From: Calothrix parasitica NIES-267
GTDB lineage: Bacteria > Cyanobacteriota > Cyanobacteriia > Cyanobacteriales > Nostocaceae
Length of the DNA stretch: 64,000 nucleotides
Assembly: GCF_002368095.1 (NCBI RefSeq)
Contig: NZ_AP018227.1
Span: forward strand, 2,419,757-2,483,756
Direction: 5' to 3'
How positions within the stretch are numbered: the first letter of the stretch is position 1; each line of letters opens with the position of its first letter. Below, piece by piece: positions 9,242-17,971 of the stretch. The position numbers and the translations under genes are program-made. The notes below the pieces were generated by a model, which saw only the letters and a program-made list of their open reading frames with translations, did not search any database and had not been told where the DNA came from.

Positions 9242-9823
9242 ATGAAAAGTGTTTTCAGTCGGTGGACTACCAAACTAATAATTATATCTACATCGTTAAT
9301 TTTAATTGCAAACAATGGTGCTAGGGCTAGCGACCCTGGAGCTTGTTTTATGAAAACAGAAGATGGTAAAACCCTTGATTTGGGGAGTCTTTGCGGTATT
9401 ACACCAGTCGAACCAGCTAAACCGGTAGATACGGGGATTTATCGGATTCCTATCAAACGTCGTAGCGGTATGACTCCGATAATAGATGTGACATTTAACG
9501 GTCAAAAAACCTTTGAAATGATTGTTGATACTGGTGCTAGCGGGACTTTAATCACTCAATCAATGGCAAATGCTTTACAATTACAACCTTCAGGAACCCT
9601 TCGAGCTAGTATCGCTGATGGTTCGATAATTAGTTTAAAGACAAGTCAAGTACAATCTATTGGGGTTGGTGGTGCTATGGTTAATAACGTTCGAGTAGCA
9701 ATAGCCCCAAAAGCAGAAGTTGGACTTTTAGGACATGATTTTTTCAGTAACTACGACGTAAAAATCAAGGAAAATACTGTTGAATTTTATCGTCGTCAGA
9801 AAACAGCGAGCAGTAACCAGTGA
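9242..9823 (+). CDS. Exported retropepsin-like aspartic protease
   Basis: The 193-residue protein starts with a Sec signal peptide (hydrophobic residues about 10-27, then NNGARAS). The C-terminal half has the retropepsin catalytic motif VDTGASGTLI (Asp about 96) and the matching hydrophobic Gly motif GLLGHDFFSNY. Members are single-lobed aspartic proteases that act as dimers; in cyanobacteria they are usually uncharacterised periplasmic or envelope proteins. Residues 30-70 form a short unassigned region with two cysteines. The final residues (TASSNQ) come from the CAGTGAA/CAGCGAG heptamer repeat that follows the gene. Confidence 0.8.
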   Translation: MKSVFSRWTTKLIIISTSLILIANNGARASDPGACFMKTEDGKTLDLGSLCGITPVEPAKPVDTGIYRIPIKRRSGMTPIIDVTFNGQKTFEMIVDTGASGTLITQSMANALQLQPSGTLRASIADGSIISLKTSQVQSIGVGGAMVNNVRVAIAPKAEVGLLGHDFFSNYDVKIKENTVEFYRRQKTASSNQ

Positions 9824-9950
9824 ACAGTGAGCAGTTATAAGTTCTCAACTAGGATTATTCGGTTAGGTGAAGGGTCGCTAACCCAACATCTTATTATAAA
9901 TATGATTATTTCTATCGCTTTAAAAAATAATGAATTAAGTGTTCGTAGTT

Positions 9951-9996
9951 GCGCTTTAGCGCCAAAATTGTAATGCGCTAAAGCGCTACTACGAAC
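9951..9996. repeat. Palindrome, TTGCGCTTTAGCGC family
   Basis: Inverted repeat GTTCGTAGTTGCGCTTTAGCGC with its complement ending in ACTACGAAC. Second copy of the family at 7228. The spacer 9824-10135 holds this and the next copy and no gene. Confidence 0.85.
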
Positions 9997-10080
9997 GAAC
10001 TTAAAGAATCGCATCTAAATTCGGAATACATATCTAATTTAATGTCTGGTTTATCTATCAAAAATTAATAAAACTATATT

Positions 10081-10135
10081 GCTACGTTGCGCTTTAGCAG
10101 ATTAATATTTTTGGCGCTAAAGCGCAACTACGAAC
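10081..10135. repeat. Palindrome, TTGCGCTTTAGCGC family
   Basis: Third copy, arms GCTACGTTGCGCTTTAGC and GGCGCTAAAGCGCAACTACG, abutting the stop codon of the oxidoreductase gene, so it may terminate that transcript. Confidence 0.85.
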
Positions 10136-11257
10136 CTAAATAAAGGTATCTAATTTTGGAATATTCACCCAGTTCGATGTTTCGTTTGATTCATGAGATT
10201 TATCCATCAATAACTGGGAATAAATTCCTTCTCGTAAAGATGGGGTTGTAGATTCTCCGCTATCAATCGCTTCCACCCACTGGTCTAATACTCGTAAAAA
10301 TCCGGAAATTCGTCCATCTGCATAATTTTTAGGAAAGGTTAATCGATTGGGAATTTCAATTTCTGCAATAGGTTTACCTACCTTGGAACCCCAAACCCGA
10401 AATCCATGAACGTAATCTTTTTGATTTTCGCTAGCTAAGATTAATGTCCCTTCATCACCGTAAACTTCTATAGCATGAGTACGTGGTGCAAAAATTACCG
10501 CACTAATGGAAATTTGACAGGGGGTTCCATCAGCTAATTCCAACATTAAAGCACAGGTATCATCTGTATTTACAGGTTTCATTTCTCCGGTGGTCGCATC
10601 TGGTCGTTGAGGAATTGCGGTTGTAAAATGAGCGTTGACTCGACTTACTTCTCCAAATAACCAGTGAATGTAGTCGAAGGTGTGAGAACCCAAAGAACCT
10701 AAAGCACCACCACCTTTTTCTTTTTGAGAATACCAGTTCCAAGGGCGTTCGGGGTTAGCTCTGGAGGAACCAAACCAGTTAATTGTAATTAAGCGTTTCT
10801 TTCCAACATAGTTTTGAGCTAGTAGTTCGCAAAATAGCAACCATCCGGGGACGAAGCGAAATTCAAAGTCTACTGTAGCTGCTAGGCTTTTTTCTTGAGC
10901 TATATGGTAAAGTTCTTTAGCTTCTGCGACGTTTAAAGTAACTGGTTTTTCTAAAAATACATGCTTCCCCGCTTCTAAAACTTGTTTAGCCATTTCGTAA
11001 TGTAGAAATGGTGGTGTTGATATCGCGACTGCTTTTACTTCCGGTAGCTGGAGGATATCTGTAAGATTATCGCAAGCGTGGGGGATATCGTTGGATTCAG
11101 CGATTTCTTTGGCTTTATCCAAATCGCGATTGTAAACGGCTACTACTTTAGTACGGGGATGAGCTTTCAATCCGGGGATATGGACTTTTTTACCGAATCC
11201 CGTTCCTACTACAGCAATACCGATTTCACCCTGTTGTTTTCTTGATCCAGCGGTCAT
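10136..11257 (-). CDS. Gfo/Idh/MocA family NAD(P)-dependent oxidoreductase
   Basis: A 373-residue protein with an N-terminal Rossmann motif (AVVGTGFGKKVHIPGL, from about residue 15), the conserved FLEKPV (about 101-106) in which the Lys contacts cofactor and substrate, and the C-terminal beta-sheet domain (GGGALGSLGSHTFDYIHWLFG). Members oxidise or reduce sugar-like or biliverdin-type substrates with NAD(P). The His in GSHTFDYIHW fits the substrate-binding position. No sugar-pathway genes are nearby, so the substrate is unknown. The start ATG at 11257 precedes MTAGSRKQQ. Confidence 0.85.
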   Translation of the reverse strand: MTAGSRKQQGEIGIAVVGTGFGKKVHIPGLKAHPRTKVVAVYNRDLDKAKEIAESNDIPHACDNLTDILQLPEVKAVAISTPPFLHYEMAKQVLEAGKHVFLEKPVTLNVAEAKELYHIAQEKSLAATVDFEFRFVPGWLLFCELLAQNYVGKKRLITINWFGSSRANPERPWNWYSQKEKGGGALGSLGSHTFDYIHWLFGEVSRVNAHFTTAIPQRPDATTGEMKPVNTDDTCALMLELADGTPCQISISAVIFAPRTHAIEVYGDEGTLILASENQKDYVHGFRVWGSKVGKPIAEIEIPNRLTFPKNYADGRISGFLRVLDQWVEAIDSGESTTPSLREGIYSQLLMDKSHESNETSNWVNIPKLDTFI

Positions 11258-11607
11258 AAAAGTAGATTATATGTGAGTAAGCATTAATTTTATAATTTAC
11301 AGCAAGTTAGGTTTTTTGTGCGTGACGGGAGTATTAGGAAATTAGGGGTTGCTGAATAGGTCTATGAATTTCTAAAGGTATCTAACACCAGCCTCCTGAA
11401 TCCCCCAATGATGGAGACTTTAAAATGCATTTCTCTCCCATAATTGGGGGCTGTGGGGCTATTCATATTTTTAACCAGCATTTTAAATCTTTTCCGTTTT
11501 TATGAGAATTATTTAAACTTTCTTTCTGTTCTTCTTTCTCTGTGTCCTCAGCGTTCTCTACGGTTTTTCATCCTAAACTGCTATAACCGGATAAGAATAT
11601 TTACTCA
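11258..11607. other. Intergenic spacer
   Basis: Contains CCCCCAAT-type short inverted repeats near 11400-11455 (fragments of a common dispersed repeat) and otherwise AT-rich DNA. A frame at 11444-11668 has no recognisable protein features. Confidence 0.5.
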
Positions 11608-11813
11608 TTATTTAAGAACTCGTAACTCCCTTAAATCAATATCTTCAGGGGGAACTAATACAAATTGAGTCCCGTCACTAGTCGTAATTAAACATCCATT
11701 AACCAGTGAATAAAATCGCTGGGTAATGCAGTGGTACTGGGCGAAAGCTTTGCCTCTCTCGCTGCTTCTGACTCTAGCAAGAGTAAGATAGCCAGAAGGC
11801 AAAGTTTACTCAT
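11608..11813 (-). pseudogene. Small exported protein broken by a frameshift (candidate)
   Basis: Reading from an ATG at 11813 gives a convincing signal-peptide start (MSKLCLLAILLLLESEAA) that runs into a stop near 11688 in that frame. The neighbouring frame, open from 11802 to the stop at 11608, continues as GKAFAQYHCITQRFYSLVNG and then TTSDGTQFVLVPPEDIDL, which looks like a small Cys-containing mature domain. A one-base shift near 11755 would join signal peptide and mature part into a protein of about 67 residues. I do not recognise the family; a sequencing error would look the same. Confidence 0.4.
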
Positions 11814-11900
11814 ATACGTTTTATAAGACTTACTATTAGACGGGAAATTGTATTGCTCTTCTGTCAGTAATAAAACCAGAATTATTAATCCAAAATCAAT

Positions 11901-12281
11901 TCACCGAATCGGATAGTTAATAAATTTCTTAGATTTATCATCATTTCTATATTCAGGAGTTATCCAAGGTGCTGACCTTGGTAAATGTACGGGTGTGTAG
12001 TTTCTGTAATCCCGTTGTTTAGGTATGTAAGCTGGCGGCAATTTATTGTTTAGACCTTCTTCTACTGGAGGAATCCAAGGTGGTGGTGGTGGCATAGGTC
12101 TTACTCCACCTTTGTCAGGATTCACCATTGCATCCATGGAATTTTCTAACTTGATAGCATGGTACTTTTCCTTACGGATTCTACGTAATCCAGATTTTTT
12201 ATCCGCATTAATCAAGCCTGAAGAGGTAGTTAAAGTAATAGTAGATATCGCAATTGTCAGACTAAGGATTTGCTTTCTCAT
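11901..12281 (-). CDS. Exported proline-rich hypothetical protein
   Basis: 126 residues: an N-terminal signal sequence (MRKQILSLTIAISTITLTTS), then a basic segment, then a proline-rich tail (PMPPPPPWIPPVEE about 63-76 and further PP pairs). The ATG at 12281 follows GGGAG by eight bases, a good ribosome-binding site. There is no catalytic motif. It probably sits in the periplasm or cell wall. I do not recognise the family. Confidence 0.6.
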   Translation of the reverse strand: MRKQILSLTIAISTITLTTSSGLINADKKSGLRRIRKEKYHAIKLENSMDAMVNPDKGGVRPMPPPPPWIPPVEEGLNNKLPPAYIPKQRDYRNYTPVHLPRSAPWITPEYRNDDKSKKFINYPIR

Positions 12282-12853
12282 ATTTATCGCTCCCGATAAT
12301 TTATAAATTTGATATAGCTTATTTACTCAGCGATTAACTGCGATAGCAGTATTTTAAAAGCATTTATATATGATGCTTTTATCTACAGTTCTTATTTATA
12401 ATTAATTAAGGCATATTTAATTGATCAAACACTTCAGACTTTTATCATTGAAAGTGCTGAAAAATTTATAAGAGAAAGATAAGTATAAACTTTCATAGAT
12501 TATTTTGTAGATAATTATACAAATTATACTGTATTCAAATATGCTCTGTCACCAGTACTTTACCAAAATTATGTTTATTGGATGTATAGTTAATTAGTTA
12601 TGGCTTAATTTTTTATAAATATTGGCAGTAATACGGTTCTATTAAGAAAATATACTTAAAAGCTATAGCAGAAAAAAATTAAAAACATGCTCTTTGTGTT
12701 AACTATTGCATCATTTCATAAGTAATTATGGGCGTAGCTGATTAAAAGTATGATTTGCCCCCTAAATTGGGGGATTTAGGGGGTTAGTAAATATGAGAAA
12801 ATAAATTCATATTTCAATTCAGCAAGACCACGCTGCGCTTTAGCAAGACCTAA
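12282..12853. other. AT-rich spacer with a CCCCCTAAAT palindrome
   Basis: No gene seen. Positions 12758-12783 form a dyad CCCCCTAAAT...ATTTAGGGGG, a type common between cyanobacterial genes. A lone GCTGCGCTTTAGCAAG fragment of the 7228 family lies at about 12832. Confidence 0.6.
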
Positions 12854-13222
12854 TTATGGATGTACCACGTTATTTAGAAAAGAAGGTAGCTCAAGGATAT
12901 GAAAATATACCAATCCTAAAATTAGCAAAGTGTAAGCAGTGGAACTTCCTAGACCGATAAGTAAATCTTTCTTAAAATTCTTTTCTTTGTTTTCAAAAAA
13001 CATGTCGGTAGCACCGACTTGCATCATAATAATGCCTAAAATATTTGATATCCAGTATCCGATAATTGTAAAAGGGATAAATAAATCTGGCGAAATCCAG
13101 CTAACCATATATCCAAAAAGATAAGCAATTGGTAAATTGAAAAATAAATCATTCCACCAAGATAAAGGTGAAAGCATATAGCCAACACCTATAAATAAAA
13201 ATCCTTTGAATTTTTTTAGCAT
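12854..13222 (-). CDS. Small polytopic membrane protein
   Basis: 122 residues with about four hydrophobic segments (roughly 5-22, 28-45, 48-70, 88-112) and a charged loop (FENKEKNFKKD, about 76-86). No enzyme motif. Its start lies 25 bases after the stop of the tyrosine phosphatase gene in the same direction, so the two are likely co-transcribed. Function unknown. Confidence 0.6.
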   Translation of the reverse strand: MLKKFKGFLFIGVGYMLSPLSWWNDLFFNLPIAYLFGYMVSWISPDLFIPFTIIGYWISNILGIIMMQVGATDMFFENKEKNFKKDLLIGLGSSTAYTLLILGLVYFHILELPSFLNNVVHP

Positions 13223-13247
13223 CGGTTAATCCACGAACAGTAATTCA

Positions 13248-13682
13248 TTAAACTTTTAAACTTTTAATTAGTTCTTTGACTTTTTTCTCTAATTCTTCTA
13301 GAGCATCTTGAGGAGATGTTTTATCAATGTCGTGAATTAACCAGTATTCAATACTATCGATAAATTCGGGAAAACGTTCTTTCATTAAAGGACGATGTTC
13401 GGATTCATCGACGGCTACGATTAAATCAAATGTTTGGAAATCTTCTGCAATAGCAGATTGAGGAAAGCGTTCTTCTGATGATATATTAATTCCGCGCTGT
13501 TTAAGAGCTTCGACAGCATATTTTGAAATTGCACCAACATTATTAACACCACGTTCAAGCGCTAAACCACGGGAATCAGCTTCCCAATTCATATTATTTT
13601 TAGTTGCTAAATCGTTAAATATTTTTTCAGAAAAACGACTGCGATAATAATTACCCGTACAGAGAAATAATATTTTGTTCAT
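13248..13682 (-). CDS. Low-molecular-weight protein tyrosine phosphatase family
   Basis: The P-loop CX5RS is at the N-terminus as CTGNYYRS (Cys8, Arg14, Ser15), and the general-acid loop is HDIDKTSP in the C-terminal third (about 118-125). At 144 residues it has the family length. Members dephosphorylate tyrosine residues; close relatives are arsenate reductases. I favour phosphatase because no extra redox cysteines appear at the usual ArsC positions. It heads a two-gene unit with the membrane protein downstream. A heptamer repeat (TAATTGG) lies just upstream at 13695-13725. Confidence 0.75.
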   Translation of the reverse strand: MNKILFLCTGNYYRSRFSEKIFNDLATKNNMNWEADSRGLALERGVNNVGAISKYAVEALKQRGINISSEERFPQSAIAEDFQTFDLIVAVDESEHRPLMKERFPEFIDSIEYWLIHDIDKTSPQDALEELEKKVKELIKSLKV

Positions 13683-13842
13683 ATCTAATAACTGATAATT
13701 GGTAATTGGTAATTGGTAATTGAGAATTGATGCAAAATAAATATGAAAGCTAATAAAAATCTAAAATTGTTAAATATTAGCTGGATATATAAACTTTTAA
13801 AAGGTAACTTGTTTGAATTGCAACAGTCATAATATTAATAAC

Positions 13843-13874
13843 GCTCGGAGGCATTTTTGCGACCGAGCTTTTTT
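13843..13874 (+). terminator. Rho-independent terminator-like hairpin without an upstream gene
   Basis: GCTCGG...CCGAGC arms followed by a run of six T on the + strand. No + strand protein gene lies upstream for several kb, so it may terminate a small RNA starting in 13750-13840, where a TATATAAA box is seen near 13785. It is not a terminator for the minus-strand TPR gene because the T-run is on the wrong side. Confidence 0.5.
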
Positions 13875-14006
13875 CGCGAACAGTACATAATAAACAGCGA
13901 ACAGTAGATAGTTATTAATTATCGCTATTCGGGTGCGAATTGTAAATGAGCTATTAGGACAAGTCAAAAGTCAAAGCTGTAATTCTTAACTCCTAACTTC
14001 TAAGTT

Positions 14007-14912
14007 TTACATTTCCTTGCCTTTATGCTGATATACTTCCGCAAGATTATTTTGAGACATTTGCCACTCTTCGGGGTATTCTTCGCGGGTATGAACTTGT
14101 AATGCGGTTTGATAGTGTTCAATTGCTTTGTCAAGGTTTTCTGTTTTATCTTCCTTAACCCTATTAGTATAAGCAGTACCTAAATTATTATGAATCATTC
14201 CCCATTCATAAGGATATGTTTCGCGGGTATGAACTTTTAATCCAGCTTGATAGCAAGAAATAGCTTTTTCGATATTTTCAGCTTTTTGTCCGCGAACTCT
14301 ATCGGTATAAGCATTCCCTAAATTATATTGAGTTGCTGCCCATTGTTCGGGATAATTGGACGAATCAAATACAGAAATTACTACTTCATAACCAGCAATG
14401 GCAATTTCTAAATTATTGACTCGCTGACCTAAAGGAAATTCCTGGACTAAACTGCTAAAAATACCAATAGTTGCAGCTATATCTTCTGCTTCTTCAGAAG
14501 TAGAATCTGAAATAGCATCTATAGCCCAATTTCGCAAGAATTCTGCAAAACTATCGTCAAGTAACTCAAGATTTTTATGTAGTAATGGGTATACAGCTTC
14601 TGGATTCCCTTCGGTTTCCTCAGTGATTAGTAAAGCTTGGATTAATAATTCACCTTGATTCTCTGCGCTAAAATCTGACAGGGATAACCCCAAAACATCT
14701 GCTAGCTGAGTAGCAATACTTACCAGGAATTCCGCAGCATCTTCATGACCTTCTTCAGAAAACCCCCGTGCTACCTCTATCATCGTCTGGACTAACCCAG
14801 CATCGATATATTCGGGGTCGGTATCTAAAGCGATTTCTTCTTGTTCGCTACCAGCATTAGCGATTAGTTCATTGATGATATCGAAATATTTTTGGAGACG
14901 CTTTTCATCCAT
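14007..14912 (-). CDS. TPR repeat protein of the CHAT-associated type
   Basis: 301 residues. The N-terminal 170 residues are helical and acidic. The C-terminal part has at least three long TPR units of about 47 residues with the phrase YP.EW....NNLG.AY..R and HTRE (about 185-295). This TPR style is typical of cyanobacterial CHAT-domain proteins and their partners, so it probably serves as a protein-interaction scaffold. There is no catalytic domain and no signal peptide. It is not adjacent to the CHAT gene at 20.7 kb. Biological role unknown. Confidence 0.7.
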   Translation of the reverse strand: MDEKRLQKYFDIINELIANAGSEQEEIALDTDPEYIDAGLVQTMIEVARGFSEEGHEDAAEFLVSIATQLADVLGLSLSDFSAENQGELLIQALLITEETEGNPEAVYPLLHKNLELLDDSFAEFLRNWAIDAISDSTSEEAEDIAATIGIFSSLVQEFPLGQRVNNLEIAIAGYEVVISVFDSSNYPEQWAATQYNLGNAYTDRVRGQKAENIEKAISCYQAGLKVHTRETYPYEWGMIHNNLGTAYTNRVKEDKTENLDKAIEHYQTALQVHTREEYPEEWQMSQNNLAEVYQHKGKEM

Positions 14913-15027
14913 TGGATTTAAAAATATTTTATCACTGCTTTTCTAGAAAACTATCCATAGGATTGTTTTTCAAGAGTGAATAAATACAAAATAAAAAAAT
15001 CATATCCATAAATAATAGAACTTTAAC

Positions 15028-15127
15028 TAAGTAAGTAGGTCAAATTAAATATAAAACCTCACCCTCAATCCTTATTAAGGAGACAGAGTGGGGTCTTATC
15101 TTATATTTAATTACGTCTACCTACTTA
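15028..15127 (-). mobile_element. MITE-like element A, copy 1
   Basis: 100 bp, bounded by TAAGTAAGTAGGTCAAATT and the inverted ACGTCTACCTACTTA end, with an internal ACCTCACCCTC...AAGGAGA stretch. Orientation is opposite to copies 2 and 3. It is shorter than copy 2 by about 20 bp in the centre. Confidence 0.75.
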
Positions 15128-15472
15128 TTAAAGATTACCTACAGTGATACTCACTTCAATAGGTACGAAGGAAGATTTTTATATTTAGCAGGGAAAAGCT
15201 GCACTGAAGTTTTCACTGCTATGGTCTAATTCGTTTCTCTATCTGCGAACTCAGAATCCCGGATTTTCTATTGGATATGGGTGTCAATTTTACGTAATTA
15301 AACGCATATATTGAATAGGAAATTACTTACTGTTTGTATATTTATATTTTTGTAATTAGATTATTTACGAATAGGCTTATATAAATATAGAAAAACTAGT
15401 ATATATTTCTTATTCCGTCAGTAACTTAACTGACAAACTTCAATGCTTTCATAATTTATTAATTATTATCAC

Positions 15473-15592
15473 TAAGTAGGTAGACGTAATTAAATATAAG
15501 ATTAAGACCTCACCCTCAATCCCTCTCCTTATTAAGGAGAGGGAAGCCGGAGGTCGGCTGAGGTTTTATATTTAATTTGACCTAGTTACTTA
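15473..15592 (+). mobile_element. MITE-like element A, copy 2
   Basis: 120 bp from TAAGTAGGTAGACGTAATT to the inverted AATTTGACCTAGTTACTTA. The centre holds a palindrome CTCCTTATTAAGGAG, the site that is occupied by another element in copy 3 at 63.7 kb. Confidence 0.75.
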
Positions 15593-15951
15593 TAAAAATT
15601 TATCTGTGTATACTCATTTTATAAAAACGCAAATTATCATTTCATTAATTCAAAGTAATTTTTAACTTTAAATGTTTTTTAACTATTAGCAAAATAATCT
15701 AAATACTATAGAAACATGAGTCAGATAAAAACGACTTTTAATCAATAAGAGAAGAGAAAAACAATGAGAGTAGCGATTTACTAAATAACAATATTTTGAA
15801 CGCATTTTTTGTCAAAAACACTCTTTAAAATTTTTAATTTCCGTTTGACTCAGAGAAACTTGCAGAAATAAAATTTATACTATTTAACATCTTGCAGCAC
15901 TCTTATTAAAGCTTATTTATGACCTTGAAATATATTTTAGGTAGTTATAAG

Positions 15952-16094
15952 GGGAGCATCCCAAATGTGTAAAAATATCATTTGTCATTGCGAGTGGAAC
16001 GAAGTGGAACGACGCAATCGCAAGACTTTGAGATTGCTTCACTTCGTTCGCAATGACAATCACAATCTTAATTTTGCAAAATCGGGATGCTCCC
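15952..16094 (+). mobile_element. MITE family B with 8-bp target duplication, copy 1
   Basis: 143 bp bounded by perfect 11-bp inverted repeats GGGAGCATCCC / GGGATGCTCCC, flanked on both sides by GTTATAAG (15944-15951 and 16095-16102). Inside is a second inverted structure, GTCATTGCGAG...CGCAATGAC, related to a repeat widespread in bacteria. Non-coding, so non-autonomous. A second, inverted copy lies at 49008-49169. Confidence 0.9.
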
Positions 16095-16165
16095 GTTATA
16101 AGGGGTAATAAAAACTGCTGCAAGATGTTAATTGTTTTATTCAGTTGATAATCCCAATTTGATAT

Positions 16166-17809
16166 CTACACCGCACAATTTAAATCCCCGGCTTTTTTAG
16201 TAAACCGCATGTTCTCGCGATAATCTACACGACAATCAATTACGGCAGGAACATCTTGCTCTAAAGCTTCTTTAAGAATGGGAACAAAATCGGTTGCAGC
16301 TTCAACTCGATAACCTTTTAATCCCATACTTTCGGCAAATTTAACGAAATCGGGATTACCAAATTTGATAAAAGATGATTGACCTTCACCAAATTGATTT
16401 TCCTGTTTCCACTCGATTAAACCATAGCCACCGTCGTTAAAAATCAGCGTTACAAATGCCGTACCAACTCTTAATGCTGTTTCTAATTCCTGACAGTTCA
16501 TCATAAAACCACCGTCACCGCTAACAGCAACAACTTTACGGTTGGGATGAACCAGTTTTGCTGCTAAAGCACCGGGAATTGCAATTCCCATTGCTGCAAA
16601 ACCATTGGAAATAAGACAGGTATTAGGACTATGACAGTGATAGTGGCGAGCAATCCACATTTTATGTGCGCCGACATCGGATATTACAATATCGTCGGGA
16701 CCCATCACCTGTCTGAGGTCGTAAATTAACTTTTGCGGTTTCATCGGGAATGCATCATCTTTAGCATGACGCTCGTAATCCGCACGGATATTTTCTCTTA
16801 GTTTAATTGCATAAGGCTCGTCTTTTTCACTTCTATTTGCTACCTTTAAAATTTCATTTAAAGAATCGGTTATATCGCCAACAACTTCTGCTTCAGGTAT
16901 ATAGCTACTATCGATTTCTGCTAATTTAGTCGCAATATGAATAATCGGAATTTCTCCATCGGGGTTCCATTTTTTCGGCGAAAATTCAATTAAATCGTAG
17001 CCAATTGCAATGACTAAATCAGTATTATCAAAGCCACATATACTAAAATCTCTTTGCTGCAATCCTACAGTCCATAAAGCCAAAGGATGAGTATAAGGAA
17101 TTATCCCTTTACCCATAAAAGTATTGGCAACCGGAATATTTAATTCAGTCGCAAATTGAGTTACAGCATCGCTAGCTTTGGCACGAATTGCTCCATTCCC
17201 AACTAAAATTATCGGATTTGTAGCCTGAGAAATTGCAGCCGCAGCGGCTCTAATTGTTGAGAAAGAAGCAAAACTTTTTTCTACATTATCTTTTCCTAAA
17301 GGTTTACCTTCAACTGGCATTGCAGCGATATTTTCTGGTAAATCAATATGTACCGCCCCCGGCTTTTCTCGCTGCGCTCTTTTAAAAGCTTTACGCACAA
17401 TTTCCGGTGTAATACTCGGTCTAACAATCTGCTTGTTCCATTTAGTAACCGGAGCAAACATTGCCACTAAATCTAAATATTGATGGGATTCGATATGCAT
17501 TCTATCGGTTCCCACCTGTCCGGTAATCGCGACCACCGGGGCACCATCGAGATTAGCATCAGCCACCCCAGTCATCAAATTAGTTGCACCAGGGCCAAGT
17601 GTAGAAAGACAAACCCCAGCTTTACCAGTCAAACGTCCGTAGACATCAGCCATAAAAGCCGCACCTTGTTCGTGACGGGTAGTAATAAATTGAATCGGAG
17701 ATTTTTTTAAAGCCTCCAAAACATGTAAATTCTCTTCACCGGGGAGTCCGAATATATATTCCACCCCTTCATTTTCCAAGCATTTTACTAGTAATTCTGC
17801 TGTATCCAT
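16166..17809 (-). CDS. 2-Oxoglutarate decarboxylase (acetolactate synthase-like ThDP enzyme)
   Basis: 547 residues with the three domains of ThDP decarboxylases: the catalytic Glu in RHEQGAA (Glu47), and the ThDP/Mg motif GDGGFMMN...NDGGYG in the C-terminal third. By family it would be called acetolactate synthase AlsS. Just upstream in the same direction is a succinic semialdehyde dehydrogenase-like gene. In Synechococcus PCC 7002 such a pair (A2770/A2771) was shown to decarboxylate 2-oxoglutarate and oxidise the product to succinate, closing the cyanobacterial TCA cycle, so I call this 2-OGDC. The ATG at 17809 follows GGGG; a TTG at 17821 would add four residues. Confidence 0.78.
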   Translation of the reverse strand: MDTAELLVKCLENEGVEYIFGLPGEENLHVLEALKKSPIQFITTRHEQGAAFMADVYGRLTGKAGVCLSTLGPGATNLMTGVADANLDGAPVVAITGQVGTDRMHIESHQYLDLVAMFAPVTKWNKQIVRPSITPEIVRKAFKRAQREKPGAVHIDLPENIAAMPVEGKPLGKDNVEKSFASFSTIRAAAAAISQATNPIILVGNGAIRAKASDAVTQFATELNIPVANTFMGKGIIPYTHPLALWTVGLQQRDFSICGFDNTDLVIAIGYDLIEFSPKKWNPDGEIPIIHIATKLAEIDSSYIPEAEVVGDITDSLNEILKVANRSEKDEPYAIKLRENIRADYERHAKDDAFPMKPQKLIYDLRQVMGPDDIVISDVGAHKMWIARHYHCHSPNTCLISNGFAAMGIAIPGALAAKLVHPNRKVVAVSGDGGFMMNCQELETALRVGTAFVTLIFNDGGYGLIEWKQENQFGEGQSSFIKFGNPDFVKFAESMGLKGYRVEAATDFVPILKEALEQDVPAVIDCRVDYRENMRFTKKAGDLNCAV

Positions 17810-17827
17810 TTTATTCCCCAAGTTTTA

Positions 17828-17963
17828 ATAAGAGTTAGGAGTTAGGAATTAAGAGTTAGGAGTTAAAAGTTATGAGTTAACAGTTAGTCTTGACAGCTTT
17901 TGAAAACCATATAACAACTACTAACTCCTCACTCTTCACTCCTCACTCCTCACTCCTAACTAC
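17828..17963. repeat. Period-7 tracts (GAGTTAG and CTCACTC types)
   Basis: Two heptamer tracts, 17828-17886 and 17920-17963, in opposite orientation (TTAGGAG versus CTCCTCA/CTCCTAA), fill the gap between the two TCA-bypass genes and could pair as a hairpin in the transcript. Confidence 0.8.
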
Positions 17964-17971
17964 TAACGAAT

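Larger units (their letters stand above)
14913..16165. other. Repeat-filled spacer of 1.25 kb
   Basis: No gene seen. It carries two inverted-orientation copies of a TAAGTAGGTAGACG element (15028-15127, 15473-15592) and one MITE with target duplication (15952-16094). The rest is AT-rich. Confidence 0.75.

Noticed and set aside
11444-11668. Open frame of 74 codons
   Set aside because: Composition is that of AT-rich spacer, no recognisable motif, and it overlaps the better candidate on the other strand.
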